Notes under the pieces: generated by a model
Told to the model about the DNA's origin: nothing
Database searches by the model: none
Seen by the model: only the letters and a program-made list of their open reading frames with translations
Source of the DNA: Mailhella sp.
GTDB lineage: Bacteria > Desulfobacterota > Desulfovibrionia > Desulfovibrionales > Desulfovibrionaceae
Length of the DNA: 11,871 nt
NCBI GenBank assembly: GCA_020024815.1
Contig: JAHHTE010000049.1
Span: forward strand, 1-11,871
Direction of reading: 5' to 3'
Made by a program: the position numbers and the translations under genes
In this document: piece after piece, positions 1 to 7,482 of the stretch
How positions within the stretch are numbered: position 1 is the stretch's first letter
How the letters are laid out: every line of letters starts with the position of its first letter

Positions 1-20
1 TAAAATCATAGGAGGATTGT

Positions 21-110
21 ATGCATATTCCTTATGATTTTGTCCGCGAACAACCACTTGATATTACATATCAAATGTATAGTAGAAAATGCTTACCGTT
101 TAACCTTTAA
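21..110 (+). CDS. Small ORF, 29 aa, unknown function
   Basis: A 29-codon frame starts at an ATG placed 5 nt after a perfect AGGAGG (10-15), which is the main reason to think it is translated. The peptide begins MHIPYDFVREQPLD and ends KCLPFNL. It is mixed polar and hydrophobic, with no signal peptide or membrane segment. The next small ORF (126-197) is in the same reading frame, 15 nt beyond this stop codon. The two may therefore be a translationally coupled pair or one short gene broken by a TAA. I do not recognise the family. It could also be a leader peptide or chance. Confidence 0.35.
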   Translation: MHIPYDFVREQPLDITYQMYSRKCLPFNL

Positions 111-125
111 CAAAGTGAGGATATT

Positions 126-197
126 ATGAAAATAACCCCATGGATTTCTCTTGCAATACTCGTTTTAGAAACAATTAAAGATAACTTGGAGGAGTAA
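126..197 (+). CDS. Small hydrophobic ORF, 23 aa, unknown function
   Basis: A 23-codon frame is preceded by GTGAGG (115-120) at 5 nt from the ATG. The peptide has a hydrophobic centre (WISLAILVLETI) followed by an acidic tail ending in LEE, so it could be a very small membrane-associated peptide. It lies directly after the ORF at 21-110, in the same frame, and about 35 nt before a strong hairpin that could terminate both. No family is recognised. It could be a real microprotein, the tail of a gene interrupted at the TAA at 108-110, or chance. Confidence 0.35.
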   Translation: MKITPWISLAILVLETIKDNLEE

Positions 198-230
198 GAG
201 AATAAAATAATTATTTTGTATAATTAAAAT

Positions 231-260
231 ATAAAAGGAGAGATTTATCTCTCCTTTTAT
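231..260. terminator. Bidirectional hairpin terminator
   Basis: A perfect 13-bp inverted repeat (231-243 with 248-260) flanks a TTTA loop. The arms read ATAAAAGGAGAGA and its exact complement. Because the stem carries A-runs on one side and T-runs on the other, both strands end in a T-rich tract. It can close the two small plus-strand ORFs upstream and any minus-strand transcript from 300-515. Confidence 0.6.
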
Positions 261-299
261 AACGTATCAAAGTTTATTAATATATTTTTTTCCAACTTC

Positions 300-515
300 T
301 TAATTAAAACTAGGTGTAACTGTAATCGTATTTTTATTATTTATTTCTATTATATCTTGACCATAATGATAATCTTTATGTAAATTCATGATTAATGTAA
401 TACAAAAAACAATAGCTAAAATAACTTCTATATACGACCAATAACAAAACTTTTCATTATTGATTTTACATATAAATTTAACTAAAATTTTTAATAGGGT
501 ATGTTTCCAAATAAT
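300..515 (-). pseudogene. Possible remnant of a membrane-protein gene
   Basis: An open minus-strand frame of 71 codons ends at TAA (300-302) and is bounded upstream by a stop at 516-518. It contains no ATG near its 5' end. The only in-frame ATG is internal (387-389) and lacks a ribosome site. The translation has a credible transmembrane stretch (YIEVILAIVFCITLIMN) followed by a polar C-terminal tail. That fits the 3' end of a decayed or truncated gene. AT-rich DNA often yields hydrophobic-looking frames, so this could equally be chance. No family is recognised. Confidence 0.22.
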
Positions 516-572
516 TTAGAATTACTTTAACACATTAGACTTATAAAATAAAAAATATTTTCATAAAATCAC

Positions 573-730
573 TGCCCTAATAAGTTTCACTTTCTGTAAG
601 CGAAGAGCAAAGCGACTTGCTGAAAGAGTGTGAAACAGGGGGCATTGTTCGGGGGTGCAGGGGGTGAAAGTAACTACCCAAAGGGCGACGAAGTCTATTC
701 TGTACCCCCATTTATGGGTATGTCTAGGGG
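573..730. other. GC-rich block of nested inverted repeats, possible structured RNA
   Basis: Counting 601-720 gives 63 G+C of 120 (about 53%), against roughly 20-37% in stretches counted elsewhere. Structure 1 spans 573-644: TGCCC (573-577) pairs with GGGCA (640-644), GTTTCAC (584-590) with GTGAAAC (630-636), and TTTC (591-594) with GAAA (622-625), followed by further short pairing around a loop near 603-612. Structure 2 pairs GGGGGTGCAG (651-660) with CTGTACCCCC (700-709), ten pairs with one G-U. TACCC (703-707) can instead pair with GGGTA (716-720). CCCTA (575-579) could pair with TAGGG (725-729) and enclose the whole module. There is no convincing ORF or match to a known RNA class. It may be a non-coding RNA, a genomic repeat element or a mobile-element end. 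Confidence 0.45.
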
Positions 731-737
731 AAATATG

Positions 738-753
738 ATATATATATATATAT
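738..753. repeat. AT dinucleotide run, (AT)8
   Basis: Eight uninterrupted AT units lie between the GC-rich structured block and the terminator of the restriction operon. It is self-complementary and easily melted, and prone to length change by slippage. No gene overlaps it. Confidence 0.8.
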
Positions 754-770
754 TGACACTATGAAAAGAG

Positions 771-818
771 AATAAAAAATAAGCCCAGAAAGGTTTTTTA
801 CTACTTACAGGGCTTATT
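771..818 (-). terminator. Intrinsic terminator of the minus-strand operon
   Basis: Read on the minus strand, AATAAGCCC (818-810) pairs with GGGCTTATT (786-778), a perfect 9-bp stem around a 23-nt loop. A T-rich tail (TTTTATT, 777-771) follows immediately. It lies about 30 nt beyond the FRG gene stop, so it would end the operon. If the tmRNA-like sequence at 832-842 is a true attachment site, this terminator may originally have belonged to the host RNA gene. Confidence 0.7.
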
Positions 819-831
819 GAAAAATTTTATC

Positions 832-842
832 TGGTGGAGGCG
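832..842 (-). other. Possible attachment-site scar: tmRNA/tRNA 3'-end-like sequence
   Basis: The minus strand reads CGCCTCCACCA, which has the form of a 3' acceptor strand plus discriminator A and CCA. It would suit a tmRNA beginning with a run of G, or less likely a serine tRNA. It is followed 14 nt later by an intrinsic terminator, as after a stable RNA gene, and sits 6 nt past the FRG stop. No T-arm precedes it, so it is not a complete RNA gene. It may be the core left by integration of the island into the 3' end of such a gene. At 11 nt, chance is possible. Confidence 0.3.
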
Positions 843-848
843 AAATTT

Positions 849-1877
849 TTATAAATCGATTGGGTTGATACCATTCTTATAAAAAGACTCATCTTGAATA
901 AGCAAGGCTAATGAAGATAGTTCTGGAAAATAGAGAGTTTCATTGATACCAAGTTGCAATAATGAAATTTTTATTTCATTAACTAATTTATGAGGAATAT
1001 GATATTTAACAATTTGGTTTGGAAATAAAGAAAACATATCTAAAAAGTTGTCGTGTATTGTAAAATGCCCTTGCTGATTAGTTATGCGTTGAAAAGAGTT
1101 AATCGCAGAAACTGCAAAGGGAAAAAAAGAATTTGGTTCACTTAATTTTTTTTCTGAAAAAGCTTTATTTAAAATTTTATTAATAAAATTTTTTGATTTT
1201 GCATCTTCTGTCAATTCTATAAAAGGAATTTCATAAATATTAAATAGTTCTTGATTCCATGCAAAAGGATTAAATTGATAAATTTCAACCCCTTTTTTAG
1301 GGAAATTTTTAAGTTCATGGCAATTTTTTAAATAATTATTAACAGCAAAAAAAATGGCACATAGGGGAGATTCCGTCCAATCAAGAAATCTCGTTGGAAG
1401 TCCATAATGCGGCATAAGAGCTAGCCAATGACCCTTATCTGCATTGTTTGGGCAATGGTCGTAAAAAGACGGAGCTTGACTCATGAAATATTGATAAGTC
1501 TTATTTTCATAATAATATAAAAAATCATCAAAAGTATTTCTTAAAATTCGGTAGAGTTTAGGAATTAAAGGTAAATTAATTCCCGGTTGCCCTCGGAACC
1601 ATAATCGTTCTCCGTAATTTACAGAACGTTGTGCGTTTAAGATTTTGGTCAATAAATCTGAAAAATTTGTAATTTTTATTCCTTCAGATTTTTTATTTTT
1701 ATGTTGAAAGTGATTGTCAAAAAAAAATGTTTCCTTATGATTCTTAATTAAAAATGAATAGCCACATTTATTGCATTTAGCATAACTGATTTCACGAGAA
1801 TCAGCATAATTTTGAGGACGATAATTTATTGTTTCTATGGAACTATTATTATTATTACATAACAAACAGTTAGTCAT
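849..1877 (-). CDS. FRG-domain protein with N-terminal zinc-ribbon-like motif
   Basis: The 342-residue protein starts with two CxxC pairs (Cys4/Cys7 and Cys35/Cys38) that could bind zinc. An FRG domain follows, from about residue 75 to 330: the signature FRGQ is at 94-97, HYGLPTRFLDWTES at 157-170, and a QQGHFTI segment at 268-274. The biochemical activity of FRG domains is not settled. They recur in phage-defence and toxin-like settings, which fits here but is only inference about function. The start is supported by AAGGA about 8 nt upstream of the ATG. Only 24 nt separate it from the Res stop, so it is the last gene of the operon. A run of nine T in the coding strand (three Phe codons, 51-53) sits between the zinc motif and the FRG domain and could slip. 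No signal peptide or membrane segment is seen. Confidence 0.85.
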   Translation of the reverse strand: MTNCLLCNNNNSSIETINYRPQNYADSREISYAKCNKCGYSFLIKNHKETFFFDNHFQHKNKKSEGIKITNFSDLLTKILNAQRSVNYGERLWFRGQPGINLPLIPKLYRILRNTFDDFLYYYENKTYQYFMSQAPSFYDHCPNNADKGHWLALMPHYGLPTRFLDWTESPLCAIFFAVNNYLKNCHELKNFPKKGVEIYQFNPFAWNQELFNIYEIPFIELTEDAKSKNFINKILNKAFSEKKLSEPNSFFPFAVSAINSFQRITNQQGHFTIHDNFLDMFSLFPNQIVKYHIPHKLVNEIKISLLQLGINETLYFPELSSLALLIQDESFYKNGINPIDL

Positions 1878-1901
1878 GATTTTTATCCTTAAATTAGAAA
1901 A

Positions 1902-4900
1902 CTACTCTATCCCACCCATAACTTCCAGTAGTTTTTGGTAACTTGTTACGTTATGGTAGCGGACATTTGCAGTATTGAGTTTATTAAACAATTTTTTAGC
2001 ACATTCGATTTTGGCTTGTTCAATAGGTCGCAATTCTAGGCTATTCATAGAGCCTTTTGTTTCTGCAATAAAGAAAATATGTTTTACAGTGCCTTGTTTG
2101 AAAGCTATTGCCCAATCTGGGGTATAATTCCCCACTGGGGTAGGAATTTTGAAATCACGTGGAAGTTTTGCGTATACAATAACTTCTTCTGCATTATCTA
2201 ATTCTTTTGCAAAACGCATTTCGTTATTATCTTCTGCCATACCGTCAGTAAGTACATATTCAAGGATATGTTTTTGAGCTTTATATGATTTATCTACTGA
2301 TTTTACTATTTTCTCTTTTGTGAAAATATTTAAATCATAGGTTTCATTTGTTTTATTATATTGAATATGTTCAATAATGGTAGTAGCTTTTTGTTCTTTG
2401 ATAATTTTAATAAGCTTTGCAATAAATTCTTCTGGATTTTCTTTGAAAAGGCTAAATTTTTTATCAGAAATTCCTTGTAAGATTTTGACAACGGTTTTGC
2501 GTGTAAGTACAGCACCTTTTGCAATATCGCCAATTAAATCGTATTTTACAAGGTTAACATCATCGTAACTTAGGACTTCTGTTTTATTTTTTTCTTGAAT
2601 AAAGGAAGTATTTTGTTCAATATCTGTTTTTTGTAATGTTTCTTTTTGCTCGCTGATAGTTCTTGTATAGGAAAAACGCGTAACACTTAGCGTTTTATCA
2701 ATGGCATGAATAACTTTTTTGATAAGTTCATTGCTTTCAAAATTAACAGTATATGCGTACTTATGATTGATTTGTTCCCAAAGTTTTTTAAATTCTTCTT
2801 TATTCATGTTATCGGTAGGATTATTATATGTTATTTTTTCTTTATTACCGTTTTCAATCATATTTTGCATAGTCTGATTATTTTCAAATACTTCATCAAC
2901 AAAACCAAAAACACTTTCAGAAATTTGTTTTAATTCTTCTGAAAGTTCTATAATAGTGTTATTTTGTTTATCTTCGTTATATTTAGCAGTAATATATCCA
3001 TTTTTATCTATATAGTTATCTTGTTGTAAATTATTGATAATTTTTTCTGCTGTTTCGTTATTGATAGGAAGATTAAGTCCTTCAATGGAAACTTCTTTTC
3101 CCACAAAAAAAGCAACATCAATTTTTAGTGGTCTATTATAAAGAGTTTCCACCATATCTTTTTGTAAATCTGTAACAAAGTTTTTATAGCTTTCACTAGC
3201 AATAACGGTTAATTTATTAATATCATGAACAGCTGTTCCGCAAAACTCTTGATCCATTCTGTTGCCTTGTTGGTCCACACAAATTCTAAGCCCTCGCCCT
3301 ACTTCTTGTCGTTTTGTTGTTTGGCTATCGGAATGTTTTAGGGTGCAAATTTGAAAAACATTAGGATTATCCCAGCCTTCTCGCAAAGCAGAATGGGAGA
3401 AGATAAAGCGTGTAGGCTCATTAAAGCTTAATAATGTTTCTTTATCTTTTAAGATAAGATTATACGCGGAAATATCGGTAGAAAATTCATCACCTCTTTT
3501 TACTTCGCTGTTAATACTTTTTCCTGTTTTGCTATCAATACTAAAATAGCCATTATGTACTTTACTAATATCTTTAGAAATATTTTCTAAATATTTTTTA
3601 TATTCTGAATCAAGAAGATTGATTTTTTCGTTATATAATTTTAGATATTCTTCTTCGAATATTTTACCATATTCCCCAAGAATTTGTTTATTATTTTCAT
3701 CATATTCACGGTATTTTTCTACTTTATCGATAAAGAAAAGAGAGAGAGTTTTTATACCTTTATTAAAAAGCATTTCTTCTTTTTCAAAATGAGAAGCAAT
3801 AGTTTCGCGAATTTGAATACGTCGCATAGCATTTTCGGAGCCATCGCCCACAGCTTGCCCTTTTTGTAATTCTAAGCCATTTTTGAATAAAACTTTAGCA
3901 AGCCCAAAGGAATCGTAACCAATTTCAAGAATAGTAAAATCGTTTTTATACTGTTCCATTTCTGATTTTTGATACAGGTTATCGCCTTTTTCAAAAATAT
4001 AACTTTTTCTTACAATTTCCCCATTTTTTAATTTTTCTTCAATTTCCAACTTGGCTTGTGGAGCTTTAGTAGGGGAAAGAATAAGTTTATCAAGATACAC
4101 ATAACCATTTACGCCCATAAAGTTTTTTTGTTCAAAGCCTTTTACTTCGATTTTTTTTACTAAGCGTTTATTGTATGCGTCCAAAGCGTCAAGCACATAG
4201 ATAAGATTGTGTTGTTCTTTATGTGTAGCAGAATAATTAAGACTAAAAAGCGGATTAAAATTTTTTAAAGCTTCTTGTGTAGCTTTTCCCCCCATTTTTT
4301 GTGGTTCATCAAGAATAAGAATAGGTCTATTTGCTTTAATAACATCAATGGGGCGACGAGAGCCAAACTCATCTCTTTCTGAATAAATAATACGAGATTC
4401 TTTACTTTTTCCGTTTTCTTTTAAGGAAGTAGCAAAAGCTTGGGTATTGATAATCATAACATTGATTTTCCCACTTCCTGAAAACGTATCAATATCATTT
4501 AAAGTAGCACTATTATAAACAAAAAAGCGTATTTTTTGGTGATATTCATCAAAAAAATGCTGTTCCATAATTTCAAGGCTTTTTTTCACACCCTCGCGAA
4601 TAGCAATAGAAGGAACAACAATAATAAATTTTGTCCAACCATATTCTTTATTAAGTTCAAAAATAGTTTTAATATAAACGTATGTTTTGCCTGTTCCTGT
4701 TTCCATTTCAATATCAAGGCTACAATGCCCTAAAGCTTGTACAAGGTCTTTATCAACAGTAATGGCATTTTTTCTTTGTGTATTTTGGATATTATTTAAT
4801 AATTCTTCGGAAGACAAACAAATAGTATTATTTTTATAGCCAAAACCCTCAAGATAATCTTCTTCATCAATAAGATTTTTTTGTGTTGGATTTTGGCTTT

Positions 4901-5012
4901 TTCCCATATCCATACGGTAATGGATATGCCCTTTTGGTTGCCCTGTAAAAACTTGGGTAACAGCTTGTACTGCGTCTGTTTGGTATTGTTGGACTTTAAA
5001 TAAAAATTTCAT
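1902..5012 (-). CDS. res: Type III restriction enzyme, Res subunit (helicase/endonuclease)
   Basis: The 1036-residue Res subunit acts with Mod: it hydrolyses ATP, moves or slides along DNA between unmethylated sites and cuts it. Visible motifs in order are an N-terminal QQYQTDAV segment (8-15), Walker A ETGTGKT (104-110), motif II DEPQ (235-238), motif III SAT (261-263), helicase C-terminal motifs around SALREGWDNPN (541-551) and QEVGRGLRI (569-577). A C-terminal PD-(D/E)xK nuclease has PDW at 965-967 and ETK at 984-986 (Asp966, Glu984, Lys986). Length and motif order are normal for type III Res proteins, and all catalytic residues are present, so it should be active. The ATG lies 1 nt after the Mod stop, with AAAGG inside the end of mod, implying translational coupling to give the Mod-Res complex. 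Confidence 0.95.
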   Translation of the reverse strand: MKFLFKVQQYQTDAVQAVTQVFTGQPKGHIHYRMDMGKSQNPTQKNLIDEEDYLEGFGYKNNTICLSSEELLNNIQNTQRKNAITVDKDLVQALGHCSLDIEMETGTGKTYVYIKTIFELNKEYGWTKFIIVVPSIAIREGVKKSLEIMEQHFFDEYHQKIRFFVYNSATLNDIDTFSGSGKINVMIINTQAFATSLKENGKSKESRIIYSERDEFGSRRPIDVIKANRPILILDEPQKMGGKATQEALKNFNPLFSLNYSATHKEQHNLIYVLDALDAYNKRLVKKIEVKGFEQKNFMGVNGYVYLDKLILSPTKAPQAKLEIEEKLKNGEIVRKSYIFEKGDNLYQKSEMEQYKNDFTILEIGYDSFGLAKVLFKNGLELQKGQAVGDGSENAMRRIQIRETIASHFEKEEMLFNKGIKTLSLFFIDKVEKYREYDENNKQILGEYGKIFEEEYLKLYNEKINLLDSEYKKYLENISKDISKVHNGYFSIDSKTGKSINSEVKRGDEFSTDISAYNLILKDKETLLSFNEPTRFIFSHSALREGWDNPNVFQICTLKHSDSQTTKRQEVGRGLRICVDQQGNRMDQEFCGTAVHDINKLTVIASESYKNFVTDLQKDMVETLYNRPLKIDVAFFVGKEVSIEGLNLPINNETAEKIINNLQQDNYIDKNGYITAKYNEDKQNNTIIELSEELKQISESVFGFVDEVFENNQTMQNMIENGNKEKITYNNPTDNMNKEEFKKLWEQINHKYAYTVNFESNELIKKVIHAIDKTLSVTRFSYTRTISEQKETLQKTDIEQNTSFIQEKNKTEVLSYDDVNLVKYDLIGDIAKGAVLTRKTVVKILQGISDKKFSLFKENPEEFIAKLIKIIKEQKATTIIEHIQYNKTNETYDLNIFTKEKIVKSVDKSYKAQKHILEYVLTDGMAEDNNEMRFAKELDNAEEVIVYAKLPRDFKIPTPVGNYTPDWAIAFKQGTVKHIFFIAETKGSMNSLELRPIEQAKIECAKKLFNKLNTANVRYHNVTSYQKLLEVMGGIE

Positions 5013-5013
5013 A

Positions 5014-6849
5014 TTACAATACCTTTCTTACAGTGTTAGGGCTATATGTTTTAAATATTTGCTCAACGTTTACAATAACACTATCATTTTTAAAAGAATT
5101 ATCTCTAAAAACAGCATATAACGGATTTTTCTTTGCTATTTCTATTATAATTTCATCGGTTAAATTCATATCAAAACACGCAAGAAGAATATTACTATCT
5201 ACAAAATAAATTGTTTTATCTTGCAATATTTCTTTTTCAATTTTAGCTGTTAAATCAATTCCTAAATCAAGCATTACTTGAAAAAGTAAATCTTCGCTTG
5301 TTCTATCTTCTTTGATATTGGTTTCTAATTCTTCTAATAAACTCCGTTGATATTGGGCTGGGGTGTAGTACACATCTTTCATATTACTACTTGCAAGTTT
5401 TAAAACACGAAAACCTATATCTAAATCTTTTTCAGAAAGATTATTTTCTTTTAAAATCTTTTTCCCTGCACGGCGTATGCGTTCTTTTCCTATTTCACAA
5501 ATATTTTTATATCCTGCTTTATAAGCTTCTGATTTTTCGTCTGTTAATTCTGGTAATTGCACCATAATAAATTGACGATTTCCTTTATCTTCGGCATTTA
5601 ATTGCATAACAGCATGAGCTGTTGTTGCAGAGCCTGAAAAAAAGTCAAGGATTATATCGTTATTATCTTTACTTAAAATTGTACCTCCAAGAATAAAATC
5701 CTTAATTAAAGAAATAGGCTTAGAATAATCAAAAAATTTATTTAAGTTTAATGTTAAAAGATCCTGTACTCCAACTTTATTTAAATACTTTAATACAGTA
5801 TAAAATTTAGACGTATCTTCTGATATTTTTCTAAGTCTTCCAACAATATGTTTATTTCCTTTAGGTATTAATATATAATTTCCTTTTTTTATCTCCAAAT
5901 CAATTTCATCTTTTTTCTTTTGATTATAAAATGTTAATATATCTTCATAATGACAAGTACCATATTTACCAAAAACTTCTCTAAACCAATCTGTTTCTAT
6001 CCAATATTGCTCATTATCTTTTATTACAATTTTTCCTCGTATTTTTTTTGCTTTTCCTAACGGTTTGCAATTATATATATTTTTTGCATATGCAAGTAAA
6101 TAATCATGTCCAATAATTGCTTTTTTTGCAAGTCCACCACCTTCAGAACGTATAATAACAAAAGTTGATATAAAATTATCTTCCCCAAAAATTTCATTAC
6201 AAATTTTCTTTAAATTTTCTTGTTCATTATCATCAATGGAAATAAAAATAACTCCATCATCTGTTAATAAATCTCTTGCAAGTTTTAAGCGAGGATACAT
6301 CATATTAAGCCAATCAGTATGAAAACGCCCATTGCTTTCTAGGTTTCCTCTAAAATCATAAATAAGGTTACCATCTTCATCGGTGGCTGATAAATCTTTA
6401 TAGTCTTGATTATCCATAGTAAAATTATCAGGATACACAAAACTATCTTTTCCCGTATTATATGGGGGATCAATATAAATTATTTTTACTTTACTAAGAT
6501 AGGTTTCTTGCAAAAGTTTTAGCACTTCTAAATTATCACCCTCAATATAAAGATTTTTTGTTGTATCAAAATTCACACTTTCTTCTTCACAAGGGCAAAG
6601 TGTTTTATAACTTGGTGTATTTGCTGAAATAATAGCATTTGTCTTTTCTGGCCATGTAAATTGATAGCGTTCTTCTTTACCCTCTACAACACTTGTATTT
6701 ATTTCTTGCATTAAAACATCTTTATCTATGGCACGGATTATTTTACCGTCCTTCACTATTTCTGTTACTGCATTAGGGAAAAGTTGGGATAATTTTTCAA
6801 AATTTTCTTGAGCCTTATCTTTTGTATGCATTTGTAATTGATTACTCAT
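5014..6849 (-). CDS. mod: Type III restriction-modification methyltransferase, Mod subunit (adenine-N6)
   Basis: The 611-residue protein methylates adenine in one strand of an asymmetric site using S-adenosylmethionine, and supplies site recognition for the Mod-Res complex. Catalytic motif IV is DPPY (127-130), followed much later by the SAM-binding motif DFFSGSATT (402-410). This order defines the beta class of type III enzymes. The segment between them (about 230-380) should be the target-recognition domain. It is notably more AT-rich than the rest (about 19% G+C over 5821-5940), which suggests that recognition modules have been exchanged. The start is set by AAGGGAG about 5 nt upstream, overlapping the DUF4391 stop. 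An A8 run in the coding strand lies at codons 267-270. No frameshift is present, so the gene should be functional. The specificity cannot be read from sequence. Confidence 0.95.
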   Translation of the reverse strand: MSNQLQMHTKDKAQENFEKLSQLFPNAVTEIVKDGKIIRAIDKDVLMQEINTSVVEGKEERYQFTWPEKTNAIISANTPSYKTLCPCEEESVNFDTTKNLYIEGDNLEVLKLLQETYLSKVKIIYIDPPYNTGKDSFVYPDNFTMDNQDYKDLSATDEDGNLIYDFRGNLESNGRFHTDWLNMMYPRLKLARDLLTDDGVIFISIDDNEQENLKKICNEIFGEDNFISTFVIIRSEGGGLAKKAIIGHDYLLAYAKNIYNCKPLGKAKKIRGKIVIKDNEQYWIETDWFREVFGKYGTCHYEDILTFYNQKKKDEIDLEIKKGNYILIPKGNKHIVGRLRKISEDTSKFYTVLKYLNKVGVQDLLTLNLNKFFDYSKPISLIKDFILGGTILSKDNNDIILDFFSGSATTAHAVMQLNAEDKGNRQFIMVQLPELTDEKSEAYKAGYKNICEIGKERIRRAGKKILKENNLSEKDLDIGFRVLKLASSNMKDVYYTPAQYQRSLLEELETNIKEDRTSEDLLFQVMLDLGIDLTAKIEKEILQDKTIYFVDSNILLACFDMNLTDEIIIEIAKKNPLYAVFRDNSFKNDSVIVNVEQIFKTYSPNTVRKVL

Positions 6850-6859
6850 ATACTCTCCC

Positions 6860-7462
6860 TTATTTCTGCAATAATGCTTGCAATTCTTGAATTTGTTTAT
6901 GCAAGGCTATTTTCTTTTTTACTTGCTTTTCTTTGTTACGTTTATTTTCTAGCAAATTTATTTTTTTTAATAAAGTTGTTTGTTGGGCTTGATAGGCTAT
7001 TTCTTCCCCTAAACTTCTTTGCTTATCAAGACTAAAATTGCCTATTTGCAAAACAAAATTTTCCCACACTTGGTCTAAATCTATCCCTTGCAAAGAAAGA
7101 TTAATTTTTTCTCTATCTTGCCATTCTGTTTGGAATAATTGCTTTTCAAATATTGCTAATTTCGCTTGCTTTTCTTGATAGGTAAGAAGAAAAACAAGAT
7201 TTTGATTAATATGTTTTGCTAATACTTCTAACGTTGTTACAGAAATTTTTTGTTCTTTTAACTCTACTTGCAAAAGAAAAATAGAATCTTTTTTTCCTGC
7301 TTGGATATGTGTTGAATTTGGGGTTATTTCTGCTATAAGTACAAGACGCTTTATTTCTTCTTCTATTTTATTTCGCTTTTCTTTGCTTATTTGCAAAAAT
7401 TTAAAAAGTTCATTTTTCGCTAAAATCTTATGTATTTCTGTTGCTACTGGTAAACCAAACAT
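6860..7462 (-). CDS. DUF4391-domain protein
   Basis: The 200-residue soluble protein resembles the DUF4391 family: an opening MFGLPVATEIHK, then IAEITPNSTHIQAG near residues 44-57 and a following VELKE segment. The last 45 residues or so are rich in Lys, Glu, Gln and Leu (for example LLKKINLLENKR) and probably form a coiled coil, suited to binding a partner. Its biochemical role is unknown. Families like this are found beside type III methylase genes and helicases, as here, so a structural or regulatory part in the restriction complex is inferred. It starts 20 nt after the helicase stop with only a weak ribosome site, and ends 10 nt before mod. Translation probably depends on coupling within the operon. 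Confidence 0.8.
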   Translation of the reverse strand: MFGLPVATEIHKILAKNELFKFLQISKEKRNKIEEEIKRLVLIAEITPNSTHIQAGKKDSIFLLQVELKEQKISVTTLEVLAKHINQNLVFLLTYQEKQAKLAIFEKQLFQTEWQDREKINLSLQGIDLDQVWENFVLQIGNFSLDKQRSLGEEIAYQAQQTTLLKKINLLENKRNKEKQVKKKIALHKQIQELQALLQK

Positions 7463-7482
7463 TTTGCACTCAACGTATTTTC

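Noticed and set aside
638..685. G-quadruplex from the three G5 runs at 638-642, 651-655 and 660-664
   Set aside because: The next G run (683-685) is short and 18 nt away, and the runs have ready duplex partners; hairpins explain them better.
753..780. TTGACA at 753-758 after the AT run as a plus-strand promoter
   Set aside because: No acceptable -10 box lies 16-18 bp downstream, and a transcript would run straight into the terminator and antisense to the FRG gene.
2377..4733. Small plus-strand frames of 60-75 codons opposite res
   Set aside because: They lie wholly antisense to a convincing gene, are rich in Phe, Ile and Leu from A/T-rich coding sequence, and match nothing I recognise.
5014..6849. 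Phase-variable mod driven by long simple repeats
   Set aside because: No tetranucleotide or longer repeat tract was found; only A7-A8 runs, too modest to claim phase variation.
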